A stretch of DNA of 64,000 nucleotides, from contig MJGA01000038.1 in NCBI GenBank assembly GCA_001910725.1, positions 163,111 to 227,110 on the forward strand, read 5' to 3'. The position numbers and the translations under genes are program-made. Under the pieces are notes generated by a model. That model was not told the origin of the DNA. It saw nothing but the letters and a program-made list of their open reading frames with translations, and did no database searches. Of this stretch, positions 43,541-53,388 are shown piece after piece (position 1 is the stretch's first letter; every line of letters begins with the position of its first letter). Source of the DNA: Phanerodontia chrysosporium (lineage: Eukaryota > Basidiomycota > Agaricomycetes > Polyporales > Phanerochaetaceae).

Positions 43541-44352
43541 TCGAGTTAGATGTCCGTGTTTTGTCCTTCTCGGATAAAGTGCGCAACGGCGGTCAAGATC
43601 GCCGACCGCGAGGCCCGAGGATATGGCGGTTACCACGACCTGTCATGCAGATTGAAGCACAGAGACGTATGTCACTAGCGGCTGAGGCGCGTACACGCCG
43701 AGGCTGATCACCCAGCATAGGCAGTACGCCTATCAGTGAGTCATTGCAGTCTCTACTGTACTTGACGATAACGGTGTGAGTTTCTCGCTTCCCGATTTCT
43801 CTGATTTTCGGCACTCACGTGTATTCGTCTTGTCTGTCCGATGACATGGTCGATTGATTAGAACCGCAACGATCACGGGAGAGTAAGTGCGCAACCTGCA
43901 ACGATATGAGATGTTCATGGGTGTGATACACAACCTACCTGCGTTCTTGCTGCCACTAGGCTGCGTTAGGGGTGGTCGGCCTTTGGTATAATATAGTATC
44001 AGATATACGTTCGAGGCATACCCGGCAACATCCACTACGAAAGACGACGGAAAGGCACATAAATGTCGTACTGGTTAGTCACAAGAATTGTTCGGAGTCC
44101 GACGTTCGCTGCTAGAATTTCGGTGCTAGCTTGCATTGGAGAATGTAGTCGCCTTCGAGACATATTTCCGAGTATTCATGTATATTGCGATAAGACGCCC
44201 AGACCCTAGACAAGATCTGATAGAGTTATGTCTTCCTCCTTGTGCGAACCATGAACAGACCAATGTCAGATAATGGCACATAAAGGAGGCCAGTTTACTT
44301 ACGGCCTGATGAAGATAAACGGATTGTCCTCGGTTTCGTCTGGTGTAGCGCG
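43541..44352. other. Intergenic
   Basis: About 800 bp, nothing recognised. The final coding exon expected for the 2OG relic to the right (equivalent to ITKSDALHKLLVW in copy 3) is not found here. Confidence 0.3.
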
Positions 44353-45058
44353 TCAGTCCTGCTCATTGGTGAGCATCTGATAAGTGTACACCCCAGGGAC
44401 GTACCGTAGGTCCCTGCGGAGTTGACCGCGTCGTCTCATTTTCGCAAGACCGCGTGCATGCACGTCAAGGCGGCCCCCGACGTGCTTGCGCGACGGCGCA
44501 CCAATGCGGTTAAGCGTCTTCACCGTATCGATGCCCTTCGTGAGGAATGTGCGCGCATCATGGCGATACGTGCACGCCCACGTCCACCCGCCGAGGCCGG
44601 TGAGCCGGTTTGCGAGTGCCGCGTTCCCCGGCGGGGCAGACCCAAGCACCAGCCGCAGCCACGTCTTCATGGGCCTCTGGAACGCGTAACCGAGCTCGGA
44701 GAGCACACCGTGGTTGATGCCCCCCCTGACAAAGTGCGGACGCGAGCGGAATGAGCATCGCCTTTGCGTACTGGGCGGTCGCCCTGTGAGGTGTGACGTA
44801 GCGGTCCAGGGCCCTTTACCAGAACCCGGGCGAGCCCAGCGCGAGCAGCCAGTCGAGGGCTGCTATAACCTGTGTAGCGTTCTGCGGGTAAAACATGTGG
44901 ATGCAGTGGTCGAAGAAGGCGCAGAAGACGTCGTCGAACGTGTGGCCGGTGTATCCTGATTCCTTCGGGGAAGGTGAAGCGTGTACGCCGCGCGTGGAGC
45001 TCGCCACTCAGGGAGCGGATGCTGGTTTCGGTGAACTGCATTTCTGTGAGCACTGGCA
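44353..45058 (-). pseudogene. 2OG oxygenase-like relic, 3' part (left of the copia insertion)
   Basis: Matches the C-terminal exons of copy 3: VLTEMQFTETSIRSLSGELHARRTRFTFPEG, then after a frame change YTGHTFDDVFCAFFDHCIHMFYP and IAALDWLLALGSPGFW followed by an in-frame stop (TAA near 44818). Then LSELGYAFQRPMKTWLRLVLGSAP, GWTWACTYRHDARTFLTKG and LNRIGAPSRKHV. The Cys cluster of copy 3 (WTCSCLHC) is mostly lost. Frame change plus stop make it a pseudogene. The exon upstream lies beyond the copia element at 50745-50870. Confidence 0.75.
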
Positions 45059-45083
45059 CTACACTGCAGGACACTGTGTTGAG

Positions 45084-45088
45084 AAAAG
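45084..45088. repeat. Target site duplication of the copia element, left copy (AAAAG)
   Basis: AAAAG abuts the 5' LTR and recurs at 50713-50717 after the 3' LTR. Confidence 0.9.
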
Positions 45089-45606
45089 TGTTGAACGGTC
45101 GGGTGGCTCGGCTCCCGGTGCCGGCCCGGTCTCCATGCCTTATGATTGCGCCCATGCGCGCGGACTCTCTATGGTTTATCTTAGATTAGATAAAACGGAC
45201 TTTGATCGGACTCTTAATTTCTCGATCGTAGTATATAATCCCCCATCGCTCCGGGATCACTCCTTGTGCTCTTTGCCCTCGCACCTGGAGTGAGTATATT
45301 TCGCGTCCCCGCATTATGCCTTATGCTTACGACCTGTACCTAGCTTACGCGCTCCGCGCCGTCGTGTTTAGGTATAGTGATATACACTTGTGCTCTTTGC
45401 CCTCGCACCTGGACTTACGCGCTCCGCGCCGTCGTGTTTAGATTGTACGCTCGCTCGTACACTCGCTCGCTGTGGCCTGTCGAATATCGCGGGTCACACG
45501 CTTGCACTGAGTGCTTCGCGGCTAGGCAATTCTGCCCACTGCTTGGACGCCGTTGGCTGTCGCTTCCGACGCCTGCGCGAGCCCCCTGAGAACCGCGAGT
45601 TCAACA
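45089..45606 (+). repeat. Copia 5' LTR
   Basis: 518 bp. Contains TATATAA at 45232-45238 and two internal direct repeats (CTTGTGCTCTTTGCCCTCGC.. and CTTACGCGCTCCGCGCCGTC.., each twice) that flank a GTGAGT site. Confidence 0.95.
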
Positions 45607-45618
45607 GGTTATGAGCCC
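45607..45618 (+). other. Copia primer binding site (initiator tRNA-Met anticodon arm)
   Basis: GGTTATGAGCCC follows the LTR directly and is complementary to GGGCUCAUAACC of the eukaryotic initiator tRNA-Met anticodon arm. This corresponds to the half-tRNA priming known for Drosophila copia. Confidence 0.65.
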
Positions 45619-45712
45619 CGGCTCTAACCGGCTCCAGGCACTCTATCCCCACACGCGCGCTACGTCCCTGCCCGTGCTCTCACGCACACGCTCCATCTCA
45701 CATCATCGCTAA

Positions 45713-48700
45713 ATGTCCACAACCCCTCCGCCGCCGCCGCCACCGCCGTCGCTGCCTTCAGGCGGTTCTGCGTCTTCTGGTCCGTCTACGTCCATGTCTA
45801 CCCCGTCAGTCCTATCCACCTCGACGTTCGCCACGTCGGCCCCGTCGCTTCGTCTCGAGCAAGTCGAGAAGCTCAAGGGCGCCGCCAACTACAAGCAGTG
45901 GGCTATGCTGCTCAAGCAGTACCTCATCGCTACGTTGTCATGGCCCGTTGTCAGTGGCGAGATCGCCAAGCCCGATTCCGCGCACCCGGACTACGCAAAC
46001 TTCATGCGTATTGACGCGTCCACCCGCTTCGTCATCATCTCCACCCTCGATCCGTCGATCCTCCACCTCGCTGAGGATGACTCGATCACGACGAAGGAGC
46101 TCTGGGACAAGTTGAAGACCAACTACGCCTCCGCCACCACCATGTCTGCCTTCACCAAGTTCCGCGCTTACTTCACCCATCGGATTGACGACGCTCAGCC
46201 CCTCGCTAAGCAGCTCGATGAGCGCGGTTCGCTTTGGAAGGAGATACACAACAGTGGCATTCTGAACAACCTCGAGTTGCTTCAGATCTTCGGTCTCCTC
46301 ACTGCTCTGCCCGACTCGTTCTCCAACGTCGTCGAACCCATCCTCGCTGTGACCAAGCCCTCCGACCTCAAGCTCGACGAAATCCGCAACCGTCTCCTTG
46401 ACGAGGAAGCTCACCGCAACGCGAACGTCTCCGCTGTTCGCTTCAGCAAGCCCTCGACGTCGTCGCCGTCTTCGTCTTCGTCCAAACCGTCGGACAAGAA
46501 GAAGAAAGGCAAGTGCCACTTCTGCGGTCACAAGGGTCACTGGGAGTCGGAGTGTCGTAAGAAGCAAGCTGCTTCTGAGGAAGAAAAGAAGAAGGCAGGC
46601 AAAGGCAAGGATAAGGACACCGGTTCTGGTTCTGGTACTGGTTCTGCTGCTGTACATGTAGTCGTCGCCGAAGGCTCTGCGCCTGAGGCTGCCAACGTCG
46701 CCGCTTCCTTCTATCGCCCGGGCGCACGCCCATGGATGATCGACTCAGGCTGTACACGACACATCACCAGCGACCTGTCCGATTTCGCCGACTATGCTGC
46801 GTACACATCGCCGTCGCACGCCACGCTTGCTGATAAGGCTAAGACGCAAGTCGCGATTCTCGGATCAGGGTCTGTCATCGGTACGAACAACGTTGACGGA
46901 AAATCAGTAACGCTGCGTCTTGAGAACGTGCTCTACGCACCAGACATCGCACACCGGTACATATCTGTCGGCTGCATTGAGTCGAAAGACTTCCAACTTG
47001 TCTTTGGCAATGGACAAGTCCGCATTGTACGCGGTTCCACCACGTACGGCGTAGGTCATCGTCGCAACAACCAGTACTGGCTTGAACTCGCCGTTCCTGC
47101 TACGTCTGTTGCTGCTGCCTCGCACGACGCCGCACCCATCGACATCGTACACCAACGTTTTGGGCACCTTAACTGGGAGGCTGTTCAGAAGCTGCGTGCA
47201 GCTGAAAACGCCCCGGTCAAAGGCCTGTCGCTTGACGACTCGGTTCGGTCCTCGCATCCCTGTGAGGGCTGTGTCATGGGCAAGCATCATCGGCGTCCCT
47301 TCCCTTCATCGTCCACACCCCGCGCTGCACATCCCTTCGACCTCATTCACTCCGACCTCGATGGCCCCATGAGCGTTGCGTCCATACCGCACGGACGACG
47401 CTACTTCGCCACGTTCATCGACGACTGCACTGACGTCACCTGGGTCTATCCGTTACGAACGAAAGACGAGCTTTTGCCGAAGTTCAAAGAGTTCAAGGCC
47501 CTCGTTGAAACGCAGTTCAAGGCGAAAATTAAGGTCTTCAGGTCGGATCGTGGAGGCGAATTCCAGTCCAACGAGTTCATCAAACTGCTCAAGGACTCTG
47601 GAATCGTTCACCAGCGCACCGTACCCGATACGCCCCAACAGAACGGCAAGGCTGAACGCATGAATCGCACGCTTGTTGAAGCTGCGAAGTCAATGCTTCA
47701 CGCTGCTGGGCTATCGCTGGGATTTTGGGAAGAGGCTGTTATGACAGCCGTGCACGTTCGCAACCGCGCCCCGAAACGGGCGTTGGCATGGCGGACGCCC
47801 ATTGAGGCACTCACTGGCACCGTACCGGATGTATCTTACTTCCGCGTTTTCGGTTGCCTGGCCTATCGCCACATTCAAGGAAACAAACGCAAAAAGCTTG
47901 ACGCTAACGCGGACGCTTTAGTGTTTGTCGGCTACGAAGCGAATTCCAAGGGTTACTGCTTATGGGACAAACGTAGCCGAAGACTCGTCGCGAGTACAGA
48001 TGTGATATTCGACGAGACAGTCTTTCCCGCTCGCGCCGTACCCCCTACTTCCTCGAGTAAACCTATTGGGTCAACACCCGAGCCACCGTCATACGTCACT
48101 GTTGAATTGCTCCCTCATACGCCTCCGGCTCCTACGCAGCAACCACAACCGCCTGTACCACCTCCAACTACTCAGCCCAGCACACCTCATCCGCCTCCGC
48201 CGTCTCAGATACCACGCCCAACACCTCGTTCCACGCCCAAGGTCGAGTCTTCGCCTTTGCCCCCGGCAGAGCCTGCGACTCCGTCACCACGGCCGAATGA
48301 TCCACCACCGCTACCACAGCCTAAGCCCAAGGTTACCAAGGGCAAAGGCAAAGCACCTGTCCTTCCACCTCGCGTCGTTCAACCACCACCTCTCACGCCA
48401 AATCCAAACCGGCCAGACATGTACAACCCCATCACCAATCCTGCCCATCGCGTCATATCGCAGGAACTTCGCCGCGGCACCCGCGAGCGGAAGCCCACGA
48501 ATCGATGGCAGAGTGTATGGCCTGGTGCAACGGATGAGGAGATCGAACGCGCTATGGCAACTGGAAGACAGCCTGGGGACATATCCGCTATCGCAAGCGA
48601 GCTCACTCCATCAGGAGAGCCTCGCACATATCGCGAAGCAATGTCGTCGCCAGATGCTGACGAGTGGCAAGCTGCTATGCAGGCCGAAATCGACGGCCTG

Positions 48701-50200
48701 CTAGGCTCGGGCACCTGGGAACTTGTCGACCTACCCAACGGTCGAAAGGCGATAAAGTGCAAATGGGTCTACAAGCTCAAGTTTAATGAGAACGGAGATG
48801 TGGATCGCTACAAGGCGAGGCTCGTAGCAAAGGGATTTACGCAAGTTCAAGGCATCGACTACGAAGACACCTTCGCTCCTGTCGCCCGTCTGGAGTCTTG
48901 GCGATACCTCATCGCCCTGGCTGCTATACTGGACTGGGAAATCCATCAGATAGACTTCGACCGAGCATATCTGAATGGAGAATTAGACGAGGAGCTGTAT
49001 ATGGAGCAACCTGAAGGCTTCGTGACGACCCCAGGCAAAGTTTGTCGCCTGCGGAAGGCTATCTACGGGCTGAAGCAAGCTGGGAGACAGTGGTTCCTCA
49101 CGCTTCGCGCCTGTCTCGAGGAGTTAGACTTTGTCTGCCACGATTCCGGCGACATTGCTATCTTCGTAGCACGTCGACAAGGGGGAGACCTCGAAATATT
49201 GGTGGTCTACGTCGACGATCTCACTATGATGGGAAACAGCCTCGATCTCATCACACGTACGAAAGAGGCACTCAAGAAGAGGTTCCAGCTCAAGGACCTT
49301 GGCGAACTCAGACACTACCTCGGCATACGCATCACTCGAGATCGTGCGAACAAGCGCATCTACCTCGATCAAGAGTTGTACATCGAAAACGTCCTCAAGC
49401 GTTTCGGCTTCGACGAGTGTAATCCCATCGACGCTCCACTTGGCAAGGACGTCGTACTCGAGAAGAACACTGAGGACCCAGCAGATTGCCCACCAGATCG
49501 TCTCCGACACTACCGCAGTTTGCTCGGTTCCCTCATGTACGCCATGCTTGGTACTCGCCCTGACCTTGGCTTCGCTGTCGCACGGCTCTGCCAATATCAG
49601 TCGAACCCTTCACCGCAACACGTAGCTGCCGCCTATCGTGTGCTCAAGTACCTCCGCGGCACTTCGAGTCTCCGACTTTGCCTCGGGCATTCGGATGACA
49701 ACGAAAACGATCTGCGCGGTTACACCGACGCAGACTTTGCTAGCGACAAGGACAACTCGCTCTCGACCTCAGGCTACGCCTTCTTCCTTGGTCGAGGTGC
49801 TGTGTGTTGGGCCTCGCGCAAGCAGCGCTCCGTGGCCCGTGACACCTTCGACGCTGAATACTTCGCCGCAGATGAAGCCATTCGCCAATTACTCTGGCTC
49901 GAGGTCTTCGCTGACAACATTGACCATCCGCTCACGAAGCCTGTTCAACTTTACTGCGACAACAAATCAGCAGTCGACTCGTCTCAGTCACCCAATGTCA
50001 AGCACCGCACAAAACACACCCGCATTCGTGCCCATGCTGTTCACAAACAGTTTGACAATGGTCTCGTCGAACTCGTTCGGATACCTGGTACCGACAACCC
50101 AGCAGACATCCTCACGAAGCCACTGCCAGCTGAGGTTCATGCTCGTCACGCCACGACGCTTGGCTTGGTACCGTATCGCCTCGCCAAGGGGGAGTGTTGA
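45713..50200 (+). CDS. Copia Gag-Pol polyprotein
   Basis: 1495 residues in one frame. Gag has the UBN2-like pattern (YKQWAMLLKQYLIATL, LWDKLKTNY, LLTALPDSF) and a zinc knuckle CHFCGHKGHWESEC (about residues 267-280). The protease site is MIDSGCTRHIT (46737). GAG-pre-integrase HQRFGHLNWEAV with CEGCVMGKHHR gives the HHCC zinc site. The integrase core has DLIHSDLDGP, FRSDRGGEF and NGKAERMNRTL. A long Pro-rich linker (48050-48420) precedes the reverse transcriptase (CKWVYKLKFNENGD, RLVAKGFTQ, catalytic YVDDLTMMG at 49208). RNase H has YTDADFASDKDNSLSTSGYAFFL and YCDNKSAV. No internal stop. The last Cys codon and the TGA stop are formed by the first six bases of the 3' LTR (TGTTGA). Confidence 0.96.
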   Translation: MSTTPPPPPPPPSLPSGGSASSGPSTSMSTPSVLSTSTFATSAPSLRLEQVEKLKGAANYKQWAMLLKQYLIATLSWPVVSGEIAKPDSAHPDYANFMRIDASTRFVIISTLDPSILHLAEDDSITTKELWDKLKTNYASATTMSAFTKFRAYFTHRIDDAQPLAKQLDERGSLWKEIHNSGILNNLELLQIFGLLTALPDSFSNVVEPILAVTKPSDLKLDEIRNRLLDEEAHRNANVSAVRFSKPSTSSPSSSSSKPSDKKKKGKCHFCGHKGHWESECRKKQAASEEEKKKAGKGKDKDTGSGSGTGSAAVHVVVAEGSAPEAANVAASFYRPGARPWMIDSGCTRHITSDLSDFADYAAYTSPSHATLADKAKTQVAILGSGSVIGTNNVDGKSVTLRLENVLYAPDIAHRYISVGCIESKDFQLVFGNGQVRIVRGSTTYGVGHRRNNQYWLELAVPATSVAAASHDAAPIDIVHQRFGHLNWEAVQKLRAAENAPVKGLSLDDSVRSSHPCEGCVMGKHHRRPFPSSSTPRAAHPFDLIHSDLDGPMSVASIPHGRRYFATFIDDCTDVTWVYPLRTKDELLPKFKEFKALVETQFKAKIKVFRSDRGGEFQSNEFIKLLKDSGIVHQRTVPDTPQQNGKAERMNRTLVEAAKSMLHAAGLSLGFWEEAVMTAVHVRNRAPKRALAWRTPIEALTGTVPDVSYFRVFGCLAYRHIQGNKRKKLDANADALVFVGYEANSKGYCLWDKRSRRLVASTDVIFDETVFPARAVPPTSSSKPIGSTPEPPSYVTVELLPHTPPAPTQQPQPPVPPPTTQPSTPHPPPPSQIPRPTPRSTPKVESSPLPPAEPATPSPRPNDPPPLPQPKPKVTKGKGKAPVLPPRVVQPPPLTPNPNRPDMYNPITNPAHRVISQELRRGTRERKPTNRWQSVWPGATDEEIERAMATGRQPGDISAIASELTPSGEPRTYREAMSSPDADEWQAAMQAEIDGLLGSGTWELVDLPNGRKAIKCKWVYKLKFNENGDVDRYKARLVAKGFTQVQGIDYEDTFAPVARLESWRYLIALAAILDWEIHQIDFDRAYLNGELDEELYMEQPEGFVTTPGKVCRLRKAIYGLKQAGRQWFLTLRACLEELDFVCHDSGDIAIFVARRQGGDLEILVVYVDDLTMMGNSLDLITRTKEALKKRFQLKDLGELRHYLGIRITRDRANKRIYLDQELYIENVLKRFGFDECNPIDAPLGKDVVLEKNTEDPADCPPDRLRHYRSLLGSLMYAMLGTRPDLGFAVARLCQYQSNPSPQHVAAAYRVLKYLRGTSSLRLCLGHSDDNENDLRGYTDADFASDKDNSLSTSGYAFFLGRGAVCWASRKQRSVARDTFDAEYFAADEAIRQLLWLEVFADNIDHPLTKPVQLYCDNKSAVDSSQSPNVKHRTKHTRIRAHAVHKQFDNGLVELVRIPGTDNPADILTKPLPAEVHARHATTLGLVPYRLAKGEC

Positions 50201-50712
50201 ACGGTCGGGTGGCTCGGCTCCCGGTGCCGGCCCGGTCTCCATGCCTTATGATTGCGCCCATGCGCGCGGACTCTCTATGGTTTATCTTAGATTAGATAAA
50301 ACGGACTTTGATCGGACTCTTAATTTCTCGATCGTAGTATATAATCCCCCATCGCTCCGGGATCACTCCTTGTGCTCTTTGCCCTCGCACCTGGAGTGAG
50401 TATATTTCGCGTCCCCGCATTATGCCTTATGCTTACGACCTGTACCTAGCTTACGCGCTCCGCGCCGTCGTGTTTAGGTATAGTGATATACACTTGTGCT
50501 CTTTGCCCTCGCACCTGGACTTACGCGCTCCGCGCCGTCGTGTTTAGATTGTACGCTCGCTCGTACACTCGCTCGCTGTGGCCTGTCGAATATCGCGGGT
50601 CACACGCTTGCACTGAGTGCTTCGCGGCTAGGCAATTCTGCCCGCTGCTTGGACGCCGTTGGCTGTCGCTTCCGACGCCTGCGCGAGCCCCCTGAGAACC
50701 GCGAGTTCAACA
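50195..50712 (+). repeat. Copia 3' LTR
   Basis: 518 bp, one difference from the 5' LTR; its first six bases end the polyprotein frame. Followed by AAAAG. Confidence 0.95.
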
Positions 50713-50744
50713 AAAAGAATGGAGGATAGTCAAATCGAGCTCAC

Positions 50745-50870
50745 CTAGTCACGACTGCTGTAGCATCTTCATCAACAACCACCGCGTCAAGCAGTGCTGC
50801 AATATCCTGGGGTACAATCGCCTTCGCGAGGTCGACAAACCGGTCAGGATCCAAACGTGCACCTCAAGGT
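50745..50870 (-). pseudogene. 2OG oxygenase-like relic, 5' exon (right of the copia insertion)
   Basis: Reads DPDRFVDLAKAIVPQDIAALLDAVVVDEDATAVVT and ends at a GTGAGC donor, matching the exon of copy 3 that ends RALMNAVIVDGDATMFVDK with a GTGAGT donor. The next exon (VLTEMQFTE) lies at 45058 on the far side of the copia element. Upstream exons are missing, so the gene was already truncated at its 5' end. Confidence 0.7.
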
Positions 50871-51436
50871 TCTGGCCCACTGAGTTGAAATTTCGGGTCT
50901 CGAATCTCAGCTGGATGTTGCACGCGGGACCGATGTTTCATAAAGTCCAACTTTGCGAGCTAAGGTCCACTTGTTAGATACGCATTGCGTGGGCAGCAGG
51001 AATATCTTCACCGGACAGACCTGTGATACTGGGCACTCAGCAAGCCTCAGCGTCCTAGGCGGTATGATTGTCGAACCACGCATCTGCGCGGAATAATTCG
51101 CGGAAAACCTTCACGGGATAACCTTAACCAGACCGTGATGGCGGCGGGTTTCTCCGACCGCCGGAGTCCCGGACCCAGGGAAACCTTGAGCCTTAGCCTG
51201 CACATCCCTTCGTGTCGGCGTCCAGCTCTGCTTCACTTCGCTCTTGATTAGCAAGAATAAACAAGACAGACGGAGATGGGGCAGTGGTATCGTCCACTCG
51301 ATATGTGCCGCGAAGGTGCCGTTATGATCTGAACGCTAGAATGAGCACTTTGTCGTAGAATTTATAGTCGATGGTTGTGAAGTACAAAACGCGTTGGAAC
51401 GAATCGTAAGAGCGACAGACCCAGGCCGAGTAGCTT
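50871..51436. other. Intergenic
   Basis: 3' flank of the methyltransferase gene on the right. No coding similarity seen. Confidence 0.35.
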
Positions 51437-53388
51437 CTATACCGGAACACCAATAACTTTGGCAGTGCTGAACGCAAGAGCCTGATGGATCTGCACGACC
51501 TTCCACCCCGTTTGGTCCATGAGCTCCTTCATCTGCTTCAGCGTGCGCTCCTTGCCGTTCAGGAGCTCGATCATCTAGTGCAAGAGTTTGCGCGGATTCA
51601 ATGTGTTGTAGACCAATGCAAACGCACCTGAATATCGGTGTGATACGAAATTGTGGCGGCATGACCCATGTTCGGCAGAAGAGGCTTCGGCGGGATCGGA
51701 CGTTCTGCTCCCGGAATGCCCTGCAGGCTGTTGTCCTCGCATGCGTACGAAACCAGACTGTCGACAATCACGAGACGCGTGTCCGACGCCGCTGCCGCGC
51801 GCAGTTGACGGAGGATCTGGAGGCAATATTTGTCGGCCCAGTCGTGCATGATATTACGCAAGAGGAACACGGAAGCATTTTTGACGGGCTGAGGCTTGAA
51901 GAAGTCATGTGCTGCACCATGGGTGAGTACGTAGCTACGTGGTAATCGCGGTAGACTTGCCTTGCAGTACCACCTTGCCCGATGACAGTGCGCCAGGGAG
52001 CTGGCTGTCCCAGAACTAAAGAGGGCGTAAGATGAGAAGATGAAGGCTTATGCTAAGCTCACCTGAACAGCGTCCTTGAGAACCGGCTCTCTGTCTTGAA
52101 CTACGAAGCGGAGATGTGAGAAGTGCTGGGCCAAGGTCATAGCCTGGCCACCAATTCCTCCACCCACGTCTACTACGATTGCGTCCTTCTCAAGGCCCTG
52201 CCAATCAAACCCTGAATGCGGGGCGTTAGACGATGGACCGCTGAGGGAGGGAGAGGTGCCCACCTTCGACAATGGCGTTTGGAGGAGATGCCTGCTTGGC
52301 ACCTTCCATAGTTATCCCGAAGCGAAGGAGGCGGTGCTCATTGCCCTTCTGCTCAAACCACTCGAACGCTGAAAAATTGGTGTTGAACGCGATATTCAGG
52401 GCCGTCTCGTTCGGTTCCTCTGACTTGGCTATCTTGGGGTCCAATAGAGCATCCTGGAGGTACGCGGCCGCCTTTAGAGCCTCATCCGTGCTTTAAGCTG
52501 TCAGTGCATCTCTTTCCGCCATAGGTAGTACCGATCTCACCAATGGCCGACGCCAGCAGCAATTCCGAGGGTCCCAACGTGCTTGCTTTCGGGGCTACGA
52601 GAGAGCGAACCACTTTAGAGATGTCCTCCGAATGGGGACTACTGACGCACCTTGCTAGAATGGTGCTGACAGGCTTCCCCGTATCCAAGCAGGATGAAAT
52701 GCGGTTGTGCGCGAAGACATCTGGGGCAACCTCGATAAAAATATGGTTTGTGGCAAGCACGCGAAGGATGCGCGCTGCGATCATTGTTGAATAAGATTCA
52801 TGAGTATACGCATGATCACATACCTAGCTTCGACGGGTCGATGTTGCTCGCCTTCGCTATGTCGTTGACGTGCGCTCCCTACCAAAATCCATAAGCGTCG
52901 GGAAAGACATGAGCTAGCCTGGCGCAAACCTTTGGTCCGGCTTCCCTCAAAGCCTCGGCAACATTCGCCGCAGCAGCAACGCCTAGGGAGACCGATAGTG
53001 CATACTGTGAGGAATTAGTTGCGCAGTTGACGTTGTATGATACATGTGAGCATACCTGCGTCGCCACGGAGACGATGGTCAACATAGGCGAGCGGACGGA
53101 GTTGATGAGCTGGTAAGCAGCCGAAACGACCGCTGCGCATGCCATGTCGACACCTGGCAGCATACGGGCGGCCTCGGACTCCATGGACATGGGCGTATAG
53201 GGCGAAGGGAACTCCATGCCATTGGACTGCGTAACAGCCTCGATGGTGCTGATAGAATCCTGGATGATCTTCGACAAAGCTTTCAGCTCCGAGAGAGCGT
53301 CAGTGGCATTGCTAGCCTTGTTGCTAGATGCACCGTTGCTGATGTCCATAGCCTTTAGATATTTCTCGACACATGGTGGATGCGACAT
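51437..53388 (-). CDS. SAM-dependent O-methyltransferase (COMT-like)
   Basis: Start at 53388 (or the inner ATG at 53349, MDISNG), stop at 51437. A helical amino-terminal dimerisation region includes SELKALSKIIQDSISTIEAV and VAEALREAGPK, then GAHVNDIAKASNIDPSKLARILRVLATNHIFIEVAPDVFAHNRISS, the winged-helix part of such enzymes. The SAM site is FDWQGLEKDAIVVDVGGGIGGQAMTLAQHFSHLRFVVQD (52110-52215). The catalytic block VFLLRNIMHDWADKYCLQILRQLRAAA holds the general-base His, and the end is MIELLNGKERTLKQMKELMDQTGWK. About eight introns; every motif is intact. Family members methylate phenolic hydroxyls of polyketides and other aromatics. It is the first of four minus-strand genes ending with a UbiA prenyltransferase and a P450. 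Start choice is uncertain. Confidence 0.85.

Larger units (their letters stand above)
45089..50712 (+). mobile_element. Ty1/copia retrotransposon, near-intact
   Basis: A 5.6-kb element with 518-bp LTRs (TGTTGAAC..TTCAACA, a 7-bp inverted end), AAAAG target duplication, a primer site matching the anticodon arm of initiator tRNA, one continuous gag-pol frame, and a purine stretch (AAGGGGGAG) directly before the 3' LTR. The LTRs differ at one base (45538 A, 50644 G), so insertion is recent. Integrase lies before reverse transcriptase, which separates copia from gypsy. It sits in antisense orientation inside a 57-nt intron of a 2OG pseudogene. Confidence 0.96.
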
